From Aestuariimicrobium kwangyangense DSM 21549 (GTDB taxonomy: Bacteria; Actinomycetota; Actinomycetes; Propionibacteriales; Propionibacteriaceae): a stretch of 64,000 bases of DNA. The stretch covers positions 1 to 64,000 of the forward strand of contig NZ_ATXE01000002.1 of assembly GCF_000421525.1 (NCBI RefSeq), given 5' to 3'. Positions 20,929 through 30,143 of this stretch are shown here, piece after piece; position 1 is the stretch's first letter, and every line of letters begins with the position of its first letter. Under the pieces are notes generated by a model. The model was not told the origin of the DNA, searched no databases, and saw nothing but the letters and a program-made list of their open reading frames with translations. Made by a program: the position numbers and the translations under genes.

Positions 20929-21915
20929 ATGTCGGCGAAGAAGTCGGAGCGGCTGGTGAACCTGGCGTACCTGCTGCTGTCGAGCGGACGCCCCCTCACC
21001 AAGCGTGAGATCTTCAACGGGATCGACGGGTACCGCGAGCTGACCCCCAGTGGTCAGGAACGCACCTTCGAACGTGACAAGGACGACCTGCGGGCCCAGG
21101 GTATCGAGATCCACACCCGCAAGGCCTCCGACGAGTGGGGGGCAGCCGACACCTATGTCGTCGAACGCTCGGAGTTCGAGCTGCCACCGGTCGAACTGAC
21201 CGAGGAGGAGGCCGCCGTCCTGGGGGTGGCTGCCCACGTCTGGGACGAGTCGGGGGCGGCGGCGCAGACCACGATGGCGGTTGCCAAGTTGAGGGCCGCA
21301 GGCGCCCGGATCGATGCGGGTACCGTCGGCGTCCGCCCGGTGCTGGGAGCGAGGGAGCCCAGTTTCGAGGTGCTGTTCGACGCCGTCTCGGCCAAGCGGG
21401 TCGTGGAGTTCAGGTATCGCGGCGGTGAGGTCCGTCGTGTGGAGCCCTGGTCACTGCCGTACCGCAATGGTTCCTGGTACCTGATCGGGTACGACCAGTC
21501 ACGCGCTGCGCCCCGCTGCTTCAAGCTCGCCCGCATCTCGACGCCGCCGAGGGCCGTCGGCAAGGACGGTGCCTACGTGATCCCCGCCGACCATGACCCC
21601 GAACGGTCCCTGGCCGACCTCGCCCCCGCCGAGAACACCGATGTTGCCCTGGTGGCCGTGCGCACCGGTCATGCCCCCCGCTTCACCCGTCGCGGTCACC
21701 TGGTCGAGTCGCCGGTACCGCTGCCCCCCGGTTTCGACTGCTGGTCGGTGCCCTACAACCGGCACAACGACATGGTGGGCGAGGCTGCCTCGATGGCTCG
21801 TGACGCCGTGGTGCTGCAACCCACCGACCTGCGCGAGGCCGTGGTGGCCCACCTGCGCACCATGCTCGACCCGGTCGAGGCCGTCGTCGCCCACGAGTCC
21901 CAGGAGCAGCAGTGA
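20929..21915 (+). CDS. pafB: WYL-domain transcriptional regulator PafB
   Basis: This 328-residue regulator has an N-terminal winged HTH (SERLVNLAYLLLSSGRPLTKREI), then a WYL ligand-sensing domain containing VVEFRYRGGEVRRVEPWSL and YLIGYDQSR, and a WCX-like C-terminus. In mycobacteria PafB with PafC activates the LexA/RecA-independent DNA-damage response. ATG 20929 has GGAGG and AGGG upstream; TAGTGT (20885-20890) may be the -10 box. It is coupled to pafC by a GTGA overlap. Confidence 0.94.
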   Translation: MSAKKSERLVNLAYLLLSSGRPLTKREIFNGIDGYRELTPSGQERTFERDKDDLRAQGIEIHTRKASDEWGAADTYVVERSEFELPPVELTEEEAAVLGVAAHVWDESGAAAQTTMAVAKLRAAGARIDAGTVGVRPVLGAREPSFEVLFDAVSAKRVVEFRYRGGEVRRVEPWSLPYRNGSWYLIGYDQSRAAPRCFKLARISTPPRAVGKDGAYVIPADHDPERSLADLAPAENTDVALVAVRTGHAPRFTRRGHLVESPVPLPPGFDCWSVPYNRHNDMVGEAASMARDAVVLQPTDLREAVVAHLRTMLDPVEAVVAHESQEQQ

Positions 21916-22856
21916 AGTCGACCGACCAGTTGGGACGACTGCTGACCCTGGTGCCCTATCTGCAGGCCAACCCGGGGTTGACCGCGGCGGAGGTGGCGGA
22001 TCACTACGGCACCACGGCCTCGCAGATCGTCAAGGACCTGAACGTGCTGTGGTACTGCGGCCCCAACAACCTGCCGGGTCAGCAGTTCGACTTCAACATG
22101 GACACCATCGAGGCCGGCGGTCCGATCGAGGTGACCAACGGTGAGGCGGTTCGCCGACCCCACCGGTTCCAGATGACCGAGGCGCTGGCCCTCAAGGTGG
22201 CCCTGGCCGCGCTCGAACCGGTCGTACCGGCGGCCCAGCGAGCGGTGGTCAGGAGCACGCTGGCCAAGATCAGCGCCGTCTCGGGTCCCGCTGGTGGGGT
22301 CGCCGTGCAGTTGGCCTCGGGATCCGACCAGACCCGTGACACCCTCGCGCGGGCCATCGAGGCCCGGCGCCGGGTGCAGCTCAGCTACGACGGACTGACC
22401 AGGGGGTCCACGAGCACCCCCATGGTCGACCCGGCCGAACTCATCGTCCGCGACGGCTACGCCTACCTGCGCGGGTGGAGCCTTGAGCGGCAGTCGTGGC
22501 GCACCTACCGGCTCGATCGCGTGATCGACGTGGTCGACACGGGTGAACGCGCTGCCGACCACGGTGCCCTGCCCGACCTGGGTGAGACCTGGTTCGGCGA
22601 GGAGGCGGGGCACCTGGTGACCCTGACGCTGTCACCCAGGGCCGCCTGGGTCACCGAGTACGACCCGGTCAGCGATGTGGACCACCTCGACGACGGGCGC
22701 CTGCGGGCGACCTTCCAGGTGGTCGACGAGGAATGGCTGGTGCTGCGACTGTTGCAGTTGGGTAACGGTGTCGAGGCCGTGGAACCCTGCCAGGCCGCCG
22801 ATCCCGCCCGGGATGCCGCTCGGGCTGGCCTGCAGTTGTACTCCAGCCTCGGCTGA
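21912..22856 (+). CDS. pafC: WYL-domain transcriptional regulator PafC
   Basis: This 314-residue paralogue and partner of PafB has an N-terminal HTH (QLGRLLTLVPYLQANPGLTA, EVADHYGTTASQIVKDLNVL) and a WYL domain (RRVQLSYDGLTRGSTSTPMV, YAYLRGWSLERQSWRTYRLDR). It starts with GTG inside the pafB stop. The pafB-pafC-tatA-tatC order is the standard actinobacterial arrangement, so the call is firm. Confidence 0.94.
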   Translation: MKSTDQLGRLLTLVPYLQANPGLTAAEVADHYGTTASQIVKDLNVLWYCGPNNLPGQQFDFNMDTIEAGGPIEVTNGEAVRRPHRFQMTEALALKVALAALEPVVPAAQRAVVRSTLAKISAVSGPAGGVAVQLASGSDQTRDTLARAIEARRRVQLSYDGLTRGSTSTPMVDPAELIVRDGYAYLRGWSLERQSWRTYRLDRVIDVVDTGERAADHGALPDLGETWFGEEAGHLVTLTLSPRAAWVTEYDPVSDVDHLDDGRLRATFQVVDEEWLVLRLLQLGNGVEAVEPCQAADPARDAARAGLQLYSSLG

Positions 22857-23007
22857 GTCGCTGCCCACAGCTCGCGGGGGCGAAGGCGGCTTGGGTCGCC
22901 CGGTGTAACGTGCAGGCGTGCCGAGGTGGGCAGTGGTTGCTCCATCGTCGTAGCATGAACGCACAGTGTGGTGGAGACTCCGCTGCACCGACAGAAGAGA
23001 GACTGAC

Positions 23008-23292
23008 ATGCCCTTTGGACTGGGATGGCCCGAGCTGCTGATCATCCTCGTGGTGGCAATCCTGCTGTTCGGCGGGAGCCGTCTGGCAGGCATCGGCAAG
23101 GGAACGGGCCGCGCGATTCGCGAGTTCAAGGAAGAGACCCAGGGTCTGCGTGAGGCCGACAAGAACAAGGCCGCCTCGACCAACGCCGAGCTCGACCCCA
23201 GGCCCGCCGCCCCCCAGGCGCCCGTCGTCCAGGCACCGACCACGCCCGTCGTGGCCGACGCCCAGACCGTCGAGCAGCCCAAGCAGAATTGA
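23008..23292 (+). CDS. tatA: Sec-independent translocase subunit TatA
   Basis: This 94-residue protein has one N-terminal membrane helix (ELLIILVVAILLFGGSRL). An amphipathic helix follows (IGKGTGRAIREFKEE), then a Pro/Ala-rich tail, the TatA architecture. ATG 23008 follows AGAAGAGAGA; an in-frame upstream ATG lacks such a site. The 151-nt gap before it contains TAGCAT (22951-22956), a candidate -10 box. No separate tatB is in the window. It partners with TatC 45 nt downstream to export folded twin-arginine proteins. Confidence 0.94.
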   Translation: MPFGLGWPELLIILVVAILLFGGSRLAGIGKGTGRAIREFKEETQGLREADKNKAASTNAELDPRPAAPQAPVVQAPTTPVVADAQTVEQPKQN

Positions 23293-23336
23293 TCGTCGGG
23301 GCCTCCCGGACGAGCTGACGAGACGTCGACCGCGCC

Positions 23337-24209
23337 ATGACAACGACCACTGAGCCGAGGAAGCACAAGCTGAACCTGGGTTGGTTGACCCCGCCTCCGA
23401 AGACGGACGACGGGACCATGGCGTTGGTCGACCACCTCAAGGAGTTCCGCTACCGCGTGATCATCTCGGCCATTGGCCTGGTGCTGATGATGGCGCTGTC
23501 GATGGTCTTCTACAAGTACCTGTTCGCCTTCATGCTGCAGCCGGCCTTCGAGGCCGAGCACCTCTACAAGGCCGCCCATCCCGAGAACGCCGCGAACGTG
23601 TCGTTCACGGTCAATGGCATCACCGGCGGGTTCATGTTGATGCTGAAGATCGGCGGTGTGGCCGGGGTCATCCTGAGCTGCCCGATCTGGCTGTACCAGC
23701 TCTGGTCGTTCATCGTCCCGGGCCTGTTGGCCCAGGAGAAGAAGTACGCGGTCCGGTTCCTCGGGTCGGCCATCCCGCTGTTCCTGGCCGGTGTGGCCCT
23801 CGGTTACTGGATCAGCCCCAAGGGCTTCGCCGTGCTGATGAGCTTCAACCCCGCAGGCGTGCAGAACCTCAACGAGCTGAGCGAGTTCCTCGGGTTCCTG
23901 ATGCGCATGTTGCTGGTGTTCGGGTTGAGCTTCCTGTTGCCCGTCGTGATCGTGGCGCTCAACATGCTGGGAGTGCTCAAGGCAGCCCAGCTGAACCGCT
24001 ACCGCAACCTGTCGATCTTCGGCTGCTTCGTCTTCGGTGCGGTGGCAACGCCCTCGGTCGACCCCTTCTCGATGTTGGCCCTGTCGTTCCCGATGGTGGC
24101 TATGTTCTTCATCAGCCTGGCGATCTGTTCGGTCAATGACCGTCGCCGGGCCGAGCAGTCCGCCAACGATGACGTGGTGCTCGACGAGTCGAAGATCAAC
24201 GTCGACTGA
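23337..24209 (+). CDS. tatC: Sec-independent translocase subunit TatC
   Basis: This 290-residue integral membrane protein has six predicted helices. The N-terminal motif MALVDHLKEFRYRVIISA is the TatC signature that recognises twin-arginine signals. Loop motifs include YQLWSFIVPGLLAQEKKYA and the GFLMRMLLVFGLSFLLPV helix, followed by RNLSIFGCFVFGAVATPS. The length is slightly over the usual 250 because of a hydrophilic N-terminal extension and C-terminal tail. Confidence 0.95.
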   Translation: MTTTTEPRKHKLNLGWLTPPPKTDDGTMALVDHLKEFRYRVIISAIGLVLMMALSMVFYKYLFAFMLQPAFEAEHLYKAAHPENAANVSFTVNGITGGFMLMLKIGGVAGVILSCPIWLYQLWSFIVPGLLAQEKKYAVRFLGSAIPLFLAGVALGYWISPKGFAVLMSFNPAGVQNLNELSEFLGFLMRMLLVFGLSFLLPVVIVALNMLGVLKAAQLNRYRNLSIFGCFVFGAVATPSVDPFSMLALSFPMVAMFFISLAICSVNDRRRAEQSANDDVVLDESKINVD

Positions 24210-24258
24210 GACGGGCGCGGTCGCCGATCGATGACCGATACCTGCAACAATCGCTGAC

Positions 24259-25239
24259 GTGCTCAACCGCTTTGACGGGCCCACCATCACCCTGGTGGTG
24301 AATCCCAAGGCCGGCCGTGGTCGTGCAGGCCGGGTGCTGCCCAAGGTCTGCTCCTCACTGCTGGCGGCCCTGCCGGACGTCCATCTTCGTGTGCATCGGG
24401 CCATCAGCTACGACGACGCCCGGCTGCGCACCATCCAGGCCGTGGACGCGGCCCGACCGGGCGCCGACGGTGAGCCCTCCCTCGACACGCTCGTGGTGAT
24501 GGGAGGCGACGGCATGGCCCACCTGGGCATCAACGCGTGCGCGTCCACCGACGTACCCCTGGGAGTCATCCCGGCCGGCACCGGCAACGACTTCTGCCGT
24601 TCGGCCGGTCTACCCGTCACCCTGCGCGGGGCGGTGCAGACCATCGTGTCCCGCACCGTGGTCTCGATCGACCTCAACGAGGTGACCGGTGACCTCATCG
24701 ACGGGGCCGAACGCCGTTGGGTCGGCTGCTCGGTGTGCACCGGGTACGAGGCCGTCGTCAGCCAAGGGGCGTCCCGCAGCCCGATCCAGCTCGGCGGCCT
24801 CACCTACGGCATCACCGCATTGCGGGAGCTGGCACGATTCACGCCGGTCAGCTACGAGCTCGAGATCGACGGTGGGAGTCGTCGCCTCGACGCCATGTTC
24901 GCGACCGTCTGCAACGGCGCCTACTTCGGGGGTGGCATGAAGGTCGCACCCCACGCAGACCTGACAGACGGGGAGCTCGACCTCACCATCGTCCACCCCG
25001 TGCCGCGCAGCCTGCTGCTGCGACTCCTTCCCCGGATGTACGACGGCAGCTTCACCAGGCACCCAGCCGTGGAACTCGTCCGCGCCAAGCACGTGCGGGT
25101 GCGCACCCACCCCTCGACCATTGCCGATGGTGACGGGGAACTGCTGGGACACACCCCGGTCGACGTCCGAGCCGTCCGAGGAGCGCTGCGACTGGTGGTG
25201 CCGGCGACCCGCACCCCCGTCCGAGAGGTGACCCCGTGA
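24259..25239 (+). CDS. Diacylglycerol/lipid kinase family protein (YegS/DgkB-like)
   Basis: This 326-residue DAGK-catalytic-domain protein has ITLVVNPKAGRGRAG at the N-terminus, the nucleotide-binding VVMGGDGMAHLGIN near residue 80 and GVIPAGTGNDFCRS near 100, then FATVCNGAYFGGGMKVAP. It probably phosphorylates diacylglycerol or a related lipid at the inner membrane face. The start is GTG 24259. The end overlaps helY (GTGA), so the pair is co-transcribed, as in other actinobacteria where a lipid kinase sits by tatC/helY. Confidence 0.9.
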   Translation: MLNRFDGPTITLVVNPKAGRGRAGRVLPKVCSSLLAALPDVHLRVHRAISYDDARLRTIQAVDAARPGADGEPSLDTLVVMGGDGMAHLGINACASTDVPLGVIPAGTGNDFCRSAGLPVTLRGAVQTIVSRTVVSIDLNEVTGDLIDGAERRWVGCSVCTGYEAVVSQGASRSPIQLGGLTYGITALRELARFTPVSYELEIDGGSRRLDAMFATVCNGAYFGGGMKVAPHADLTDGELDLTIVHPVPRSLLLRLLPRMYDGSFTRHPAVELVRAKHVRVRTHPSTIADGDGELLGHTPVDVRAVRGALRLVVPATRTPVREVTP

Positions 25240-28052
25240 CCGAACCCGTTGAGACGCGCTCGACCCAACCCCAGCAGTGGGGCCCGCTGCTGCGCGAATT
25301 CGTCACCCGGTACTCATTCGCCCTGGACGACTACCAACTCGAGGCCTGTGCGAAGGTCGAGGACGGTGCCGGCGTGCTGGTCGCCGCACCCACCGGCGCG
25401 GGGAAGACGGTGGTCGGTGAGTTCGCGGTCTTCTGCGCCGTGGAACGGGGCACCAAGTGCTTCTACACCACACCCATCAAGGCACTCTCGAACCAGAAGT
25501 TCCACGACCTCGAGGAGCGCTACGGCAGCGAACGGGTCGGACTGCTGACCGGTGACACCACCATCAACGGCGAGGCCCAGGTGGTGGTGATGACCACCGA
25601 GGTGCTGCGCAACATGATCTACGCCGAGTCACCCACCCTGGCCAACCTCGGCTACGTCGTGATGGACGAGGTGCACTACCTCGCCGACCGGTTCCGCGGT
25701 GCCGTCTGGGAGGAGGTCATCCTCGGACTGGCGCCCGATGTGCAGGTGGTGAGCCTGTCGGCCACCGTCAGCAACGCCGAGGAGTTCGGTGACTGGCTCG
25801 ACGAGGTACGCGGACGCGTCGACGTGGTGCTGTCGGAGCGTCGTCCCGTGCCTCTGTTCCAGCACGTGATGGTCGGCCGGCGCCTGCACGACCTCTTCGA
25901 CGGTGACGCCCCCACCGCGCTGGCCATGCCTGCCCGGCGTGCCTCCGACGTCAATCCCGAGCTGCTGTCGATCTCGAAGCAGGAGGCGCGGGCGGTGCGC
26001 GACGACTCCCGCAACCCGCGCAGCCGCTCGGGGAGGGGCAAGCGGAAGGCCGGGTACGGCTCCGGCTCGTACGGCGGTGCGGCCCACGGGAGCCAGACCC
26101 AGGACTCCCAGCGCCGCCTCACCCCTCGTCGGGACGGCATGGTCGAACTGCTGGCCGCCGCGGAACTACTGCCCGCCATCTGCTTCATCTTCTCCCGGCA
26201 GGGTTGTGACGCGGCGGTGCGCCAGTTGTTGCACTCGAACGTCAGGCTGACCACGGCCAGGGAGGCCCGTGAGCTGCGTGAGATCTGCGAGCGCCATGTC
26301 GGTGGCATGCCGGCCGACGACCTGCGCGCCCTCGAGTTCGACGTCTTCGTCGAGGCCCTCGCCCGGGGGATCGCTGCCCACCACGCCGGTATCCTGCCGG
26401 CCTTCAAGGCCGTCGTCGAGGAGGGCTTCGCAGCCGGTCTGATCAAGGTGGTCTTCGCCACCGAGACCCTGGCCCTGGGCATCAACATGCCGGCGCGCAC
26501 CGTCGTCCTCGAGAAGCTGGTCAAGTACAACGGGCAGGCCCATGTCGACATCACGCCGGGGGAGTACACCCAGCTGACCGGACGAGCCGGCCGCCGCGGC
26601 ATCGACGTCGAGGGCCACGCGGTGGTGCTGTGGCAACCGGGCCTCGACCCCCGCGCTGTCGCCGGATTGGCTTCGAGGCGCACCTATCCGTTGCGGTCGT
26701 CGTTCTCGCCGACCTACAACATGGCCGTCAACATGGTCGGGCGCGTCGGCCGGTCGAAGGCCCGGGTACTGCTCGAGCAGAGCTTCGCCCAGTTCCAGAC
26801 CGACCGGAACGTCGTCGGTATCGCCCGCGAGGCGGAGCGGACCGAACAGGTCGTGGCCGAGCACCTCAAGGCGGCGCAGTGTGATCGAGGGGACTTCGTC
26901 GAGTACGCCCGGATGCGTGACCAGGTCAGCCAGCTCGAGGCCGAGGCGGCCCGGGGCCGGAAGTCCGACCTGCGCGCCGAGGCGATGGAATCGTTGTTCC
27001 ACCTCGAGGCCGGCGACCTGATCTGGGTGCCCGGGGGCAAGCACGCAGGCTGGGCCGTCGTGGTCGACCCCGGGCGGTCGCGGAGCAGCGAACCCACCCC
27101 GATGGTGATGACCGAGGGACGAGAGCTGACCCGCCTCTCGCTGAAGGACTTCCCCCAGCCGACGGCCGCGGTGGGCAAGGTGCGCATCCCCAAGAAGTTC
27201 GACCCGCGCGTGGCCCACTCCCGCAAGGCCCTGGTGGCTGCGCTGCTCGACCGGGTGAGGGCGCAGAAGCCGGTGCCGCCGCAGTTCTTCAAGCCTGAGC
27301 GTGACGAGGAGATAGCCACCGAGGTGGCCGAGTTGAGGCTCCGGCTGCGGGCGCATCCCTGCCATGGGTGTCCCGACCGCGAACTCCACGCCCGGCACGC
27401 GGAGCAGGCGCTGCGGATGGAACGAGACCTCGTGAAGTCCGAGGCCCGGATGGCTCGCCGCACGGCGACCATCGCCGCCAAGTTCGACCGGATCTGCACG
27501 GTGCTGACCTCGCTGGGCTACCTCGACGCGGACGATCCCGACCTGGTCACGGCCGACGGCAAACGGCTGAGCCGCATCTACTCAGAACTCGACCTGGTGG
27601 CCGCGGAGTGCCTCAGGGAGGGTGTCTTCGACGGGTTGGAGGCCCCCCAGTTGGCCGCCGTGCTGTCGTCGCTGGTGTACGAGTCCAGACGTGAGGCGTC
27701 GCGCGTGGCGCGGATGCCCGATCGCGCCTCCGAGTCCGCCCAACACGAGGTGCGCCAGGTCTGGCGGCGGGTCAGTCTGGTGGAACGCGACCAGCGGCTC
27801 GATCCTGCCAAGGAGCCCGACATCGGTTTCGCCGAGGCGGCCCACGCCTGGGCCACGGGTGCCGAGTTGGCCGACGTGCTCGAGGTCACGGGCCTGCCTG
27901 CTGGTGACTTCGTCCGCTGGGTGCGACAGGTGATCGACATGGCCGGGCAGGTGGCGGACGCCGCCGGTCCGGGGGACGTGCGTCGCAGGGCGCGGCAGAT
28001 CGTCGAGCTGATGCGGCGAGGCGTCATCCAGTACGACCCCGACGAGGACTGA
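25236..28052 (+). CDS. helY: Ski2-like DEAD/DEAH-box RNA helicase HelY
   Basis: This 938-residue superfamily 2 helicase matches the Rv2092c family. Motif I is VAAPTGAGKTVVGEFA, motif II is VVMDEVHYLADRFRG (DEVH), and motif III is VSLSATVSNAEEFGDWL. IKVVFATETLALGINMPARTVV and QLTGRAGRRGIDVEGHAV are motifs V and VI. The C-terminal DSHCT domain reaches YDPDED. Between the two RecA domains, about residues 250-300, is a low-complexity Arg/Gly/Ser insert. It is expected to unwind or help degrade RNA. It starts in a GTGA overlap with the lipid kinase. Confidence 0.95.
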   Translation: MTEPVETRSTQPQQWGPLLREFVTRYSFALDDYQLEACAKVEDGAGVLVAAPTGAGKTVVGEFAVFCAVERGTKCFYTTPIKALSNQKFHDLEERYGSERVGLLTGDTTINGEAQVVVMTTEVLRNMIYAESPTLANLGYVVMDEVHYLADRFRGAVWEEVILGLAPDVQVVSLSATVSNAEEFGDWLDEVRGRVDVVLSERRPVPLFQHVMVGRRLHDLFDGDAPTALAMPARRASDVNPELLSISKQEARAVRDDSRNPRSRSGRGKRKAGYGSGSYGGAAHGSQTQDSQRRLTPRRDGMVELLAAAELLPAICFIFSRQGCDAAVRQLLHSNVRLTTAREARELREICERHVGGMPADDLRALEFDVFVEALARGIAAHHAGILPAFKAVVEEGFAAGLIKVVFATETLALGINMPARTVVLEKLVKYNGQAHVDITPGEYTQLTGRAGRRGIDVEGHAVVLWQPGLDPRAVAGLASRRTYPLRSSFSPTYNMAVNMVGRVGRSKARVLLEQSFAQFQTDRNVVGIAREAERTEQVVAEHLKAAQCDRGDFVEYARMRDQVSQLEAEAARGRKSDLRAEAMESLFHLEAGDLIWVPGGKHAGWAVVVDPGRSRSSEPTPMVMTEGRELTRLSLKDFPQPTAAVGKVRIPKKFDPRVAHSRKALVAALLDRVRAQKPVPPQFFKPERDEEIATEVAELRLRLRAHPCHGCPDRELHARHAEQALRMERDLVKSEARMARRTATIAAKFDRICTVLTSLGYLDADDPDLVTADGKRLSRIYSELDLVAAECLREGVFDGLEAPQLAAVLSSLVYESRREASRVARMPDRASESAQHEVRQVWRRVSLVERDQRLDPAKEPDIGFAEAAHAWATGAELADVLEVTGLPAGDFVRWVRQVIDMAGQVADAAGPGDVRRRARQIVELMRRGVIQYDPDED

Positions 28053-28079
28053 CGCCGACCGGCCCCATCTCTCGCCCAA

Positions 28080-28107
28080 CAGATGCATGCGTTGATGCAT
28101 GCATCTG
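28080..28107. promoter_or_regulatory. Palindromic operator, probable GntR autoregulatory site
   Basis: CAGATGCATGC (28080-28090) and GCATGCATCTG (28097-28107) are perfect 11-nt arms around GTTGAT. The element ends 12 nt before the GTG of the GntR regulator and sits in the only gap between helY and the regulator/transporter pair. GntR-family repressors usually bind such palindromes in their own promoters. Binding here is inferred. Confidence 0.7.
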
Positions 28108-28119
28108 TAGCGTCCCTTC

Positions 28120-28803
28120 GTGAGCACTTCGCCTCCTTGGCAGGACATCCCCCCGACGGCCCCCGTCGCGCTGCGGATCGCAGCCGATGCTGCGGATGCC
28201 ATCGTGACGGGAGCCACCCCGGCCGGTGCGCTGATCACGGAGTCCGGTATCGCCGAGCCACTCGGTGCCAGCCGCACCCCGGCGCGCGAGGCCATGGTGC
28301 AGCTCTCGCGGTGGGGCCTCGTCCGTCTCGTGCCGAAGAAGGGTGCCGTCGTGACGACGGTCTCGACCGCCGACCGGCGTGACCTGCTCGAGGTCCGCCT
28401 CATGTTCGAGTCCAGGGCGGCCCAGCTGCTGGCCGATGACCGGGCTCGCCGAGATTCCGTGGTGACGCACCTGCGGGACGCCGTGGCGGCGCAACGCCGG
28501 GCGCTGGCAGACCATGACCTGCAGGCGTTCGCCGGTCAGGACGTGGCCTTCCACCTGGCGGTGATCGCCGCAACCGAGAACAAGGTGGTGGACGAGCTGA
28601 TGGCATCGCTGGCTCCCCGACTGGCCAGGCTCATCCACCTGGCCGTGTCGGACAACCCCGAAGCGGCCACCGTCTTCTGCCAGGAACACTCCCGGATGGC
28701 CGAGCTGCTCGCGGCCGGCGATTCGTCCGGTTACGTCGAGCTCCTGGCCACCCACATCGCGGCCGGGCACGTCGCCCCCGGCGAGTTCGGACGCTCCCGA
28801 TGA
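28120..28803 (+). CDS. GntR-family transcriptional regulator, FCD (FadR) type
   Basis: This 227-residue protein has an N-terminal winged HTH (GALITESGIAEPLGASRTPAREAMVQLSRWGLVRL, with the typical SRTPVREA-like core and VPKKGAVV wing). An all-helical FCD domain follows (DLLEVRLMFESRAAQLLADD, FHLAVIAATENKVVDELMA, HSRMAELLAAGD). These regulators sense small carboxylates or sugar acids. The start GTG 28120 is 12 nt after a perfect palindrome, so it probably controls itself and the MFS gene, which it overlaps by ATGA. The ligand is unknown. Confidence 0.9.
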   Translation: MSTSPPWQDIPPTAPVALRIAADAADAIVTGATPAGALITESGIAEPLGASRTPAREAMVQLSRWGLVRLVPKKGAVVTTVSTADRRDLLEVRLMFESRAAQLLADDRARRDSVVTHLRDAVAAQRRALADHDLQAFAGQDVAFHLAVIAATENKVVDELMASLAPRLARLIHLAVSDNPEAATVFCQEHSRMAELLAAGDSSGYVELLATHIAAGHVAPGEFGRSR

Positions 28804-30143
28804 GCCGCCCCCGTTCGGTGGGACACCCGTGGCGGTTGGTCGCTCCTGCCGTCTTCGTGATGGCTTGGGGAGGCAATCACTTCACGCCGTTGCTGCACCT
28901 CTACGAGCAGGTCGGTCACTACCAGCCGTGGCAGGCGAACCTGCTGCTCGGCACCTATGTGCTCGGGCTCGTGCCCGGACTGCTGGTTGCCGCGGCGATC
29001 TCAGATCGTCACGGGCGTCGCCGGGTGCTCCTGGGTGGCCTCGTGGTCAGCGTGGTCGGGAACCTCGTGCTCGCGGTCTCCCTGCAGTCCTTCCCGCTGC
29101 TCTGCCTTGGGCGCGCCCTGGCCGGCGCCGGGGTGGGCGTCGCGATGGCGGTGGGCACCAGCTGGATCAAGGAGTTGTCGTCGCCACCGTTCGATGCCGG
29201 GGCGACGCCTTCAGCGGGCGCTCGTCGTCCGGCGCTGACCCTGACCCTGGGGTTCGGGCTCGGCGCCGGTGTGACCGGGGCGTTGGCCCAGTGGGCGCCG
29301 ATGCCCACCCGGCTGCCCTTCCTGCTGCACGTCGTTCTCGGACTCGTGGCACTCGGCTGGTTGATGAGGGCGCCCGAGACCCTCGTCGGAAGCGCTTCAA
29401 CGCCCGCGGAGGGCCCCTGGTGGCATGACCTGCGTGTACCCGCCGCGGGCCACCGCCTCTTCACCTCTGTCATCGTGCCGGTGGCACCGTGGATCTTCGC
29501 CGCCGCCGGGGTGGCCTACGCCATCGTCCCGGCCGTGGAGGCGCCGAGCCTGGGGGAGTGGAGCACCCTCTACGCCACCGTGCTCACCGTTGCGACGCTC
29601 GGCGCCGGGGCCGCCGTGCAGGGTGTGGTGGGAACCATCGAGCGGATCACGGGTGGCCGCGCCCTCCTGGTCGGGATGGCTCTGATGACCACCGGCATGG
29701 TGACCGCCGTCATCGCTGCCCTCGAGGCCAACCCCGTGCTGGGGCTCGTCGTCGCGGTGCTGCTCGGTGTGGCCTACGGCATCACCGTCGTGGCCGGGCT
29801 GATGGTTGTGCAGCGGATCGCCAGCCCCACGGAACTGGCCGGCCTGACGGGGGTCTACTACGCCATCGCCTACGCCGGCTTCCTGCTGCCGGCGGTGCTG
29901 GCGGGCTTGCTCCCCGTGGCGGGGTACCAGTGGTCACTGCTCGTCGTGGCTGTGGCCTGTGGCTCGTGTTGGGGGACTGCGGCCCGCAACCTCCGCCGAC
30001 GGAACTCAGTAGGCCTTCGAGACGGTCGACATGTTGAACTCCGGCACCCTCACCGGGGGCACCTGGGTGAGCGTGAACCAGTCGTTCCACTCCCGGCACA
30101 GCACCTGCTCGGATCGTCCGACCTCAGTGATGCGCTTCAGTAG
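28800..30143 (+). CDS. MFS transporter
   Basis: This protein of up to 447 residues has about 12 hydrophobic segments. The major-facilitator loop motif appears as GLLVAAAISDRHGRRRVLLGG between helices 2 and 3, followed by LCLGRALAGAGVGVAMAVG. It is probably a drug or metabolite exporter controlled by the upstream GntR protein. The last 46 residues after LRRRN are hydrophilic and are read from the strand opposite tldE, a 138-nt convergent overlap. The natural end may be near 30005 with the stop lost, or the overlap may be real. The substrate is unknown. Confidence 0.85.
   Translation: MSRPRSVGHPWRLVAPAVFVMAWGGNHFTPLLHLYEQVGHYQPWQANLLLGTYVLGLVPGLLVAAAISDRHGRRRVLLGGLVVSVVGNLVLAVSLQSFPLLCLGRALAGAGVGVAMAVGTSWIKELSSPPFDAGATPSAGARRPALTLTLGFGLGAGVTGALAQWAPMPTRLPFLLHVVLGLVALGWLMRAPETLVGSASTPAEGPWWHDLRVPAAGHRLFTSVIVPVAPWIFAAAGVAYAIVPAVEAPSLGEWSTLYATVLTVATLGAGAAVQGVVGTIERITGGRALLVGMALMTTGMVTAVIAALEANPVLGLVVAVLLGVAYGITVVAGLMVVQRIASPTELAGLTGVYYAIAYAGFLLPAVLAGLLPVAGYQWSLLVVAVACGSCWGTAARNLRRRNSVGLRDGRHVELRHPHRGHLGEREPVVPLPAQHLLGSSDLSDALQ

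Noticed and set aside
22632-24404. 590-residue open frame on the minus strand
   Set aside because: It is antisense to tatA, tatC and the end of pafC, which carry clear family signatures.
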